Shown piece after piece: positions 1 through 6,463 of a stretch of DNA of 13,035 nt. The stretch is from Trichomonas tenax (taxonomy: Eukaryota > Parabasalia > Trichomonadida > Trichomonadidae). The notes beneath the pieces are model-generated. The model made no database searches, was not told the origin of the DNA, and worked only from the letters and a program-made list of their open reading frames with translations. The stretch is taken from positions 1 through 13,035 of the forward strand of contig JALKBU010001294.1 in NCBI GenBank assembly GCA_023091735.1, read 5' to 3'. The position numbers were made by a program, and so were the translations under genes. The stretch's first letter is position 1; each line of letters starts with the position of its first letter.

Positions 1-2
1 CC

Positions 3-113
3 GTCGGTCTTATTGACAAGCTCGAAGAAGACGAGTACAGCGAAGCCACACTTATTCTTCAACTTCTCAAGGACAACGTTCAACTCTGGACAGACGATCA
101 GAATGCAGAGTAA
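3..113 (+). CDS. 14-3-3 protein, C-terminal end (5' part outside window)
   Basis: Frame 3 is open from the left edge to a TAA at 111-113 and gives 36 residues beginning VGLIDKLEEDEYSEATLILQ and continuing LLKDNVQLWTDDQNAE. This matches the last helix of 14-3-3 proteins, whose conserved form is D-L-x-E-D-S/Y-Y-x-D-S/A-T-L-I-x-Q-L-L-R/K-D-N-L-x-L-W-T. 14-3-3 proteins are dimeric cytosolic adaptors that bind phosphoserine/phosphothreonine motifs on client proteins. The residues seen belong to the C-terminal helix and short acidic tail; the phosphopeptide-contacting Lys/Arg/Tyr residues lie upstream and cannot be checked. The stop codon is followed by A, forming TAAA. The codon choice (CTC, AAG, GAC, AAC) is like that of the BAR gene and suggests good expression. 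Confidence 0.93.
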   Translation, partial: VGLIDKLEEDEYSEATLILQLLKDNVQLWTDDQNAE

Positions 114-1029
114 AGTTTAAATTGCTTATTTTCATAAATAATTGATATATTGCATTTTGTCTTTTTATTTTTCCATTCCGACTCTCATTGTAGCCATCAC
201 AACACCCAAAACAATATTTTCATCACACTCCCGAAAGCTTATTTAGCTCATTTCAGTTTTCGATTTTGATCATTTCACTTTCCAGTTATCATTCTATAGA
301 TGACTGTTTCGGCCGAACTATGGTGTTTCTCATCGTCTCGGATCGATTTCTCGAGAAAAATAAATTGGTCAGATCTAAATTTTGGCTTCTAATTCTCTTT
401 CGACTTTTATTTCTTAGTGTTCTTCTATAGAGAGCCCATAGACCTCTAATGAGTCGTTGAGGTTTGCATTGAGCCAATTTTTTTTCATATGGAAAATTTT
501 GGAGAACATGTCTGTCTTTTTGGTGCCATGTTTATTTAGTAAATTTGTTCTAAACACTCTCTAGATACTGTTTCCTTTATCCACACATTGTCATAATTAA
601 TCCCAATAACTCTTCTTTTCTATGTCATTGGTGAAGGCATATGTTTAAGTTTACTCATATATTGCCTATATGAAGCTTCATAAAACGGCATTCATTGGCA
701 GTGATTTGCAGTGTTCACTATCTTTCGATAAACAATCATATAAAGATAGCCTATATGAGACTTCACATCAAATATATTTGTAACATAGTTATATGAAATT
801 GATTTATAATATTGTCTATCATAAATACTAATATGATCACTTAATATTTCAATTTTTTTTGATTTTACCCAGATTTTAGATATGGCTCATCTTAATATGT
901 TCCATATATGTATTGGATAATAGATTATAGTAGAGAATCTCTAAATAAGATTATAAGGTAAAGATATTGCCGATTTTTATCAGTATTTTTAGTTTGCCTT
1001 TATAGTAATCAAAATAGTACATAACTGAA

Positions 1030-1057
1030 CTATTGCTATAATGTTGTATAGTAATAG
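1030..1057. repeat. Stem-loop in spacer, 11-bp stem
   Basis: Arms at 1030-1040 and 1047-1057 pair over 11 positions with one G.T wobble and a 6-nt loop. The sequence is AT-rich, so chance cannot be excluded. Confidence 0.35.
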
Positions 1058-1330
1058 ATATATATTGTCGATGAACTTTTTCATCCAAATATATCTTACC
1101 ATTTTAACCTTCATGCAGAACGTGTATCCATTATTCACAATGAGTTAAGTAGAATTGTACAGCAATTATTGGTGAAAGTGCGTTATATGATGAAGAGATC
1201 CGATTCCAAAAGATTACGGCTTGGGAGAATAACACACAGAGCTTATGTGTGAACACTTGGAATACTTTTTTCCAAAAAAAGCTAAAAAGCATATTTGTGA
1301 TTAGATTTACCTATTTATCATCGACAACAA

Positions 1331-1364
1331 CCTATTGTACGTTATAAAAATGCTATACAATAGG
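1331..1364. repeat. Stem-loop in spacer, perfect 9-bp stem
   Basis: CCTATTGTA at 1331-1339 is the exact reverse complement of TACAATAGG at 1356-1364, leaving a 16-nt loop. Function unknown. Confidence 0.4.
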
Positions 1365-2123
1365 AATATAATATATTATAATGAGTAAAGCACATCATGG
1401 CAAATCAATGTTTTTGATGCAAGATATATCTAATATTTTAATGAAATATAGACTTTGTTAGCTAATTCTTTAATATATCATGCAGAACATGATTTTGTAC
1501 ATTAGCGTTCAATAACTAAGCAAGAAGTTAATCCAGTGAGTTAAAAAACGAGTTTCGCCGACTTTGCGTATAAAAATTTAATTGCCCAAAAGATTACTGC
1601 ATCAGTGTAATGGATTTAGTAAAATGCATCCTTAAATGGATCATTTCCTGTTGTTTTCCGTGGTTATTGGCAAATGAATTCATAGATATAAAATCTTTCA
1701 TATCGATTTCGTGTTATTGGCCTAAATGGTTCGTGGAGTGCAATATACAGAGCCTATTTTCCGTGATGTACCACGTTAGAACAAACAACAATGAAATACT
1801 TTTGGCAAATTAAATAATTGCTTCATTTACAGCCGTTTCTATGATACCCACCACTGCAGAGGCCGTAGTAGTGAAATCTTGCTACTCCAGAATCTGCCAG
1901 CTGTCTGCCTTTTCTCCACATATTTTATTATGATCCTTTGTCTTCATTTTCAGTCGATCTCTTAACGGAGAATATCATCTATTTAGTGTATAAATGCTAT
2001 ATTCGATAAAAAATGAGATCTCGGTTGTCTTTTTTATTTAAATTTTTCCAATTTTTATCAAATTTAGTTTTCCCAACAAGAGAAACACCCAAAAAACGAG
2101 AAAAATCCGAAAATTGCATAAAA

Positions 2124-2130
2124 TAACGAT
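2124..2130 (+). promoter_or_regulatory. TAACGAT motif upstream of the BAR gene (possible Myb-type site)
   Basis: TAACGAT lies 46 bases before the mapped-by-motif initiator A. Myb-like proteins of Trichomonas vaginalis are known to bind TAACGATA-type elements. The same heptamer occurs in inverted orientation 14 bases before the start codon of the 805-residue gene (6444-6450). Role here is an inference from the motif only. Confidence 0.3.
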
Positions 2131-2173
2131 GTTATCAAATATTTGAGAATACGTAAACTGGGTGAAGTGAATT

Positions 2174-2180
2174 TCATTTT
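2174..2180 (+). promoter_or_regulatory. Trichomonad initiator (Inr) for the BAR-domain gene
   Basis: TCATTTT begins 16 bases before the ATG and fits the trichomonad initiator TCA(+1)-Py-(T/A). Transcription would start at the A at 2176 and give a 14-nt leader, the very short length normal for trichomonad mRNAs. No TATA box is expected or needed. Confidence 0.6.
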
Positions 2181-2189
2181 TATTGTTAA

Positions 2190-2930
2190 ATGAAAAACTT
2201 CCTCAGCAAGGCTAAAGTACAGATGAAGCTCGCCGCCCACTCAGTCGCGGAGACAACAGGCCACTCGAAGGTCACTGACGACCCAGAGGTTGATGCAATT
2301 TGGGAAAAGATCAACACAACAGATACAAACCTCGACGGCTTCATCACAAACGTCCAGAAGATGAAGAGAACATACATGGAATTCGCTACATACCAGCACG
2401 CTGCCTGCGGAAACCTCGGAATGTTGTTCCCATCCGACCCTCCGAACTACAACCAGGTCGCAACTGTCCACTCCAACTCCGAGGCCGTCTTCACACACGC
2501 CAAGGGATTCTATGATGTCCTCTGCAAGGAGCAGATCGAGAACAGAGCTCTCAAGATCCGCGAGGAACTCCACAAGGTCAAGTCTTCTTACGACGAGCGC
2601 AAGAAGTACTTCATCCTCCTCGACGATGCCAAGAAGGGCGTCACAAAGGCTCAGCAGAAGAACGACGCTAAGAAGTTGGAGCAGAAGCAGAAGAATGTTG
2701 ACGAGTACTCCGCTCAGTACCAGGCCCTCAACACACAGTTCATGAACGGGGCTAAGGCATTCCTCGAGTCTTCTCCAAAGGCGATCAACGAGCTCTTCGA
2801 GGCTTACCAGTTCTACATGTGCGAACTCGCCTACGAGGCTCAGCAGGCCCTCATTGTCAAGCCAGCTTATAACTGGGAGGCATCCAAGGGCAAGTTCCCA
2901 TCCGTCACAGTCGCTCCAGCTGGCAAGTAA
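2190..2930 (+). CDS. BAR-domain protein (amphiphysin/Rvs-like, N-BAR type)
   Basis: This 246-residue protein is predicted to be a membrane-curvature sensor/inducer acting at the plasma membrane or endocytic sites. Residues 1-22 form a basic amphipathic stretch (MKNFLSKAKVQMKLAAHSVA) resembling helix 0 of N-BAR proteins. Residues 30-75, 98-178 and 180-222 are long charged helices in the three-helix BAR arrangement. The second is very Lys-rich (140-170, with KKYF, KKG and KQKN), as expected for the concave lipid-binding face. There is no SH3 domain, so the overall length resembles yeast Rvs161 rather than full amphiphysin. The start is supported by the initiator 14 nt upstream. The stop overlaps TAAA (2928-2931) and is followed by a T-run. 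Codon use is strongly biased to CTC, AAG, GAG, ATC and ACA, unlike the next two genes, which points to high expression. The family call rests on helix pattern and the N-terminus, with no decisive catalytic motif. Confidence 0.82.
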   Translation: MKNFLSKAKVQMKLAAHSVAETTGHSKVTDDPEVDAIWEKINTTDTNLDGFITNVQKMKRTYMEFATYQHAACGNLGMLFPSDPPNYNQVATVHSNSEAVFTHAKGFYDVLCKEQIENRALKIREELHKVKSSYDERKKYFILLDDAKKGVTKAQQKNDAKKLEQKQKNVDEYSAQYQALNTQFMNGAKAFLESSPKAINELFEAYQFYMCELAYEAQQALIVKPAYNWEASKGKFPSVTVAPAGK

Positions 2931-2931
2931 A
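2928..2931 (+). terminator. TAAA polyadenylation signal overlapping the stop codon
   Basis: The TAA stop plus the next A makes TAAA. In trichomonads UAAA, often sharing bases with the stop codon, directs 3' cleavage and polyadenylation. The same arrangement is visible at 111-114, 8879-8882 and 12341-12344 on the + strand, and at 5719-5722 on the - strand. Confidence 0.5.
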
Positions 2932-3011
2932 TCTTTTTTTGATATTTATTTTTCTAATCATGATTGTTTTTCTTCACTCTATTAGAAAACATTCGGTGGT
3001 TGAAGTATTAG

Positions 3012-3056
3012 TTTTTGTTGTCATTAAAACTAAAAAAATAATAATGACAACAAAAA
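3012..3056. repeat. Perfect 15-bp stem-loop between two convergent genes
   Basis: TTTTTGTTGTCATTA at 3012-3026 is the exact reverse complement of 3042-3056, with a 15-nt A/T-rich loop. It lies 81 bases past the BAR stop and 119 bases past the LRR stop on the other strand, so it could act on both transcripts. Imperfect direct repeats flank it (about 2988-3002 and 3056-3071), which would also fit a tiny palindromic insertion. Confidence 0.6.
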
Positions 3057-3175
3057 ACATTTCGTAGGTTGGATTGAAATCGATAGACAAATGAAAGGAT
3101 GTTCGATGCTCTAAATAATTCTGAGTTGAACATTAAATAAAAGAGTGATATCGTAACCGGAGAAAAATTATCAAT

Positions 3176-4666
3176 CTAATATCTCTTTGGAGACCTCGTT
3201 CGCATTTCGCTTGCGAGCTGCTTCTTTCTGTCATTCATTGCTTCATTTAATTCTGTATTTCTTTCGATATCGATCATTATTTGGTGTTTTCTCATTAAAT
3301 AACCAACGCCATCAGAAATTTCAGACTGATTTTCAATGGATGAGAAATCTTTTGAGACTGAATTCGGATTTTCAATCCTCAATGTCGCATCGAAGCTCTT
3401 ATTCTTTATCTTCGACTTCCAGAGATTGAACATCTTAATCACAATGTTATCCATACGCAATTGTTTCATTATTTTAGAGTCCATTGGACTTGTTGCAATA
3501 ATTGCGTCTTCATTTGGAATACTGCTTGAATTTTCATTCCGCTTCGATTTGTCGGGACTCTGGAGCGAAATGCTTTGGTTTGTGTTATCATATGAATTTT
3601 CAAAGAAATCTGGAGTTGGCCAACCTGATTTTGTATTTTGGTCGTTGACTTCTATCGAAGAAATCTCTTGAACTTTGTCATTTGACTTGTTTAACGAAAC
3701 TTCTGAAATAATTTGCTTATTTTCGTCTTCTTTTGTTACTGATTTAGGTGAGGTCATCGATTTCTTGGCAGGTGAAGGCGAAATATAGCTTCTTCTCGAA
3801 GATTTGTCTGTTTCGATTGGAGCAGTGAATTTCATGAGAGAAAGAACAGATTCAGCGGCACTTCCGAGCTTTACTGGATTCACCGGAGACTTTGGCTTAG
3901 TGTCTGTTTTGTCTCCGTTAGGAGCCAAATAGTTCTTTAATATATCCAAAAATTGTTTGTGATTGTGTGATTCTTCTGACAGTTTCTGAAGTAAATCACC
4001 AGGTATTCCGTGTTCCTCTGCAGTATCAATGATTTCGTCAGTTATTTTCTGAGGTAATTCTTCTAAATATTTTCTGTAAGCGGAAAGAGAGTTTGAAGGA
4101 CCACATTTGCGAATTTCAGCGAGAAATTGATTCATTTTCTCCCTTGGAAGGAATTTACTGAATTCTGCCGAATATGGAGTATTTAGAGGATATTTTCCTG
4201 TCTTTATGAGAATCGACATAAACTGCAGTTGTGCCATATAGTTGAGTTTTTCTTTTTCAAACGAAAAATGCTTTTTGATTTCTTTCATCGAATATTTTCC
4301 GAGAATGGATGAAACGTTCTCTCCATTTATAGACGTAAGAGACGGGCAAACATAAAGCAAATACAGAGACCAGAACGGAGTGTCAGTTAATGGATTTCCT
4401 TCCAATCTTATGATTCTTAAGTTCGTCAATTCTGTCAATGGATACAAATCTTCGAGATACTGAATCAAATTGTTCTCGGCCAAGAATGTCTGCAAGTGTT
4501 TGAACTGCACAATGTTGTCGATTGTCTTTATTTTATTCGCAGAGACGTAAAGCGCCAAAGATTTGCTTTCTTCGGCACCGAGAAGGTCAATCTCAGTAAT
4601 TCCCGCTCCTGTCGCCCTCAGACAGAGAGGTTCTGACGAAAGCAAAGGACTTTTACTAAGCTTCAT
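3176..4666 (-). CDS. Leucine-rich-repeat protein with Ser/Pro-rich linker
   Basis: This is a 496-residue soluble protein with no signal peptide or membrane segment. Residues 23-90 hold SDS22-type leucine-rich repeats (LALYVSANKIKTI, LQTFLAENNLIQYLEDL, LRIIRLEGNPLTDT). A typical LRR-cap follows at 99-114 (WSLYLLYVCPSLTSINGE), as in the N-terminal LRR modules of cytoskeletal and ciliary LRR proteins. Residues 125-250 look helical. Residues 255-395 are Ser/Lys/Asn-rich and probably disordered, with several Ser-Pro sites (SPSPAK, SPK, SPDK, SPMD) that could be proline-directed kinase targets. The C-terminal 55 residues are a charged helix ending RSPKRY. A role as a cytoskeletal or basal-body scaffold is only an inference from this layout. 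Unlike the other genes it ends in TAG, and the first TAAA on its strand is about 230 bases downstream. No clear initiator is visible before the ATG. Confidence 0.85.
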   Translation of the reverse strand: MKLSKSPLLSSEPLCLRATGAGITEIDLLGAEESKSLALYVSANKIKTIDNIVQFKHLQTFLAENNLIQYLEDLYPLTELTNLRIIRLEGNPLTDTPFWSLYLLYVCPSLTSINGENVSSILGKYSMKEIKKHFSFEKEKLNYMAQLQFMSILIKTGKYPLNTPYSAEFSKFLPREKMNQFLAEIRKCGPSNSLSAYRKYLEELPQKITDEIIDTAEEHGIPGDLLQKLSEESHNHKQFLDILKNYLAPNGDKTDTKPKSPVNPVKLGSAAESVLSLMKFTAPIETDKSSRRSYISPSPAKKSMTSPKSVTKEDENKQIISEVSLNKSNDKVQEISSIEVNDQNTKSGWPTPDFFENSYDNTNQSISLQSPDKSKRNENSSSIPNEDAIIATSPMDSKIMKQLRMDNIVIKMFNLWKSKIKNKSFDATLRIENPNSVSKDFSSIENQSEISDGVGYLMRKHQIMIDIERNTELNEAMNDRKKQLASEMRTRSPKRY

Positions 4667-5719
4667 TTTTTTAACACCTCTTTATTTTTGTCACACCCTC
4701 ATTTACATGTATTTCCAGATATTTAGCAAATTAGCAACAACGTTTATGGTGGGATTTACGAACATACTAAATCTCATTGATGTCGGTAGTTTTCAACCAT
4801 GCGTTTTATAACTGTATCAATATCGTATCAATTCCAAAATTCAGAAATGTAATTACCACAGTGGACCAGACATTTTATAGATACTAAAAACTGAAGTTTA
4901 TTTCAGGCTTTGATAATTTAGAAATATGTAGTTCATTTGCATTTACTTCTTGACAATAAAATGATATCATTTAGAGAGTATACTTTCGCTAAGATTGAAT
5001 TGCATAATCAAATGTATTTTCTCAAAGAATTCGTATTCTTCGATTGTTCGAAATTTGTTAAAGGTAAATTCAACAGAAAACTCTTATCGATTAATGCCTT
5101 TGCGTTTGCATATTGCAAGTCATTTTAAAGAAATCTTCATACTTGCGTTGTGGTGATGAGTAAATTGACGTCCAACTATCTTCCGAATCCATAAACCACA
5201 ATTCAAAAGTGCAGGCATCGTTTTTTGCAATGATCCGATCGACTCAAAAGATCTCAAAATCTTCAGCGTTATAGCTACAATTATGGTGTTTAGGCCAAAA
5301 GCTACATTGCAACGATGATAAGTTGTTAAGCTCAAACTTATTGAACCAGCAGTAGGATAATCTTTCTGACAAAACACCATTTTTTTTTCAAAAACATATT
5401 AAGAAAGCATGATCATTAAATTTTCACTGCTTCGATTGAGGGTGAAACATTTATATTCATCTACAATAGGTGCTCCAATCACTATTAACAGCTGCATCCA
5501 AATGAGCAATTCTCAGCAAAATTATATCAATTTTTATAACCCCCGAAAAATAGTAAAATTCTAATGCGAAAGGAGTTTCTTTTAACAATATCCAATGTTC
5601 TTATGCTGAATCCTGTCTAAATATTGAATATGATATAATACAATTTATGAACAAAGCTAGATTATCAATAATTATATAATGTTAGTCAATATTTTGATAT
5701 TAAACTGCCCAATCTCATT
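4667..5719. other. Spacer between LRR gene and BspA fragment
   Basis: AT-rich sequence, apart from one moderately G+C-richer stretch (5120-5380) covered by the doubtful ORF listed separately. The + strand ORF at 4937-5128 has no recognisable feature and is probably chance. No RNA gene or repeat family recognised. Confidence 0.45.
5120..5380 (-). CDS. Doubtful 86-residue ORF, unknown
   Basis: ATG at 5378-5380, TGA at 5120-5122; an in-frame TGA nine bases upstream of the ATG fixes the start. The product (MVFCQKDYPTAGSISLSLTT and onwards) shows a central hydrophobic patch (around FGLNTIIVAITLKIL) and a basic C-terminal third with HHH. I do not recognise a domain. Arguments for a gene or gene remnant are the mixed codon composition and higher G+C than the flanks. 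Arguments against are no initiator, no TAAA at the stop and short length. It may be a decayed fragment. Confidence 0.22.
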   Translation of the reverse strand: MVFCQKDYPTAGSISLSLTTYHRCNVAFGLNTIIVAITLKILRSFESIGSLQKTMPALLNCGLWIRKIVGRQFTHHHNASMKISLK

Positions 5720-6403
5720 TTATATGATAATCATTACTGCAACAAGCTTGATTAAGTTGTATTTTGAGTAAGAACAAAATATAGTGTGAATATCACAGAC
5801 TTTGAGAACACGAAGAGGAAGTCCTGCTGACAGAAGCTGTTGGCGGAATGCCGAAGTTTTGTTTTGAACGACAATTCTGCAAGAAGGCTTCGGGCAGTTG
5901 ACAAATGCATCTCTGCCAATTGCCTCAACACAGAGTGGAATGTTGATTATTCGAAGGTTGGTGTAGCCTTCAAATGCATTATTGCCAATACTCATAACTG
6001 TGTTATCTGGAATCAAAACAATTTCGAGGTTCATGCATCCAATGAATGCACTCTCTGCAATCGATTTCACGCTGTAAGCAAGCGCAAAGAAGTTGGATGG
6101 AGACGCAGGAGGATACACAATCATCTTATCCATTGATGCAGTGTACATTGTTCCATAATCGATAACGAAATTCTTTGAACGAAATTGACTCAATTTCGCA
6201 AAATTAATGCATCCATCGAAGACGCCATAACCAATGTTGATTAACTCTGAACCACTTGTGATGATAACTTCTGAAAGTCTTCTGCACATCCTAAAACACT
6301 GACTGGCTAAATCTAGGACAGAATCGGGTATTGATACTGTTGTTATACTCGTCATCTCAAGGCATTGACTTCCTAGTTTATTGACGTTCTGCGGAATTCC
6401 CCT
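5720..6403 (-). pseudogene. BspA-like leucine-rich-repeat surface protein, 5'-truncated fragment
   Basis: Complete members of this large trichomonad family are candidate surface proteins built of TpLRR/LRR_5 repeats (consensus around C-T-x-L-x-x-I-x-I-P-x-S-V-x-x-I-G-x-x-A-F). The frame shows these from an ATG at 6353-6355: TTVSIPDSVLDLASQCF (5-21), the family's characteristic YPPAS segment (81-85), VKSIAESAFIGCMNLEIVLI (96-115), VMSIGNNAFEGYTNLRIINI (120-139) and CVEAIGRDAFVNC (142-154). The repeat pattern continues in frame before that ATG (GIPQNVNKLGSQCLE) until a TAA at 6404-6406. The only Met therefore sits inside a repeat, and the true N-terminus and signal region are missing. The break lies just before the upstream region of the 805-residue gene. 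The last residues (from about 186) diverge from the repeat and end in a hydrophobic run. The stop overlaps TAAA. I judge it a relic, but expression from the internal ATG cannot be excluded. Confidence 0.72.
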
Positions 6404-6443
6404 TTATATTTATGAAATACCCTGCATTTATGATATATATAAA

Positions 6444-6450
6444 ATCGTTA
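6444..6450 (-). promoter_or_regulatory. Inverted TAACGAT motif upstream of the 805-residue gene
   Basis: ATCGTTA on the + strand is the reverse complement of TAACGAT, 14 bases before the ATG at 6464. No TCA-type initiator is present in this leader, so this Myb-site-like heptamer is the only promoter-like element I can point to. Weak evidence. Confidence 0.25.
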
Positions 6451-6463
6451 TAAATCGCAAAAA

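Larger units (their letters stand above)
114..2173. other. 2-kb AT-rich intergenic region, no supported gene
   Basis: I see no convincing gene here. Contents: a 195-base frame (1058-1252, +) that is open but has Met only late and ends in TGA; a 67-codon ATG ORF at 1610-1813 (+) of low-complexity hydrophobic/aromatic composition, whose stop does overlap TAAA; an imperfect direct repeat of about 17 bases at 664-680 and 749-765; small stem-loops at 1030-1057 and 1331-1364; and a slightly more G+C-rich patch at about 1830-1925 that may be a decayed fragment. No tRNA B-box-like sequence was seen. Confidence 0.5.

Noticed and set aside
289..477. 62-codon basic ORF on the - strand
   Set aside because: Its first codon is TTG, not ATG, and the only internal Met is late. 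The composition shows no domain and no TAAA stop, so I treat it as chance.
1228..1239. AATAACACACAG, one base away from the trichomonad branch-point/3' splice motif ACTAACACACAG
   Set aside because: No GTAYGT donor lies upstream within a usual intron length, and the only GTACGT nearby (1337-1342) is downstream. No exon frames to join were found.
1610..1813. 67-codon ATG ORF on the + strand with a TAAA-overlapping stop
   Set aside because: Hydrophobic, Trp/Cys-rich and without any recognisable pattern. TAAA at a stop is frequent by chance in AT-rich DNA, and the TCAGT before the ATG does not fit the initiator.
2241..2573. 110-codon ORF antisense to the BAR gene, and other overlapping frames at 2186-2745
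   Set aside because: Shadows of the strongly codon-biased BAR gene, which has a clear protein family pattern and initiator.
3336..3671. 111-codon ORF antisense to the LRR gene
   Set aside because: Lies wholly within the LRR coding region, and its Phe/Ser/Leu-rich composition is that of a complement of Lys/Glu/Asn codons.
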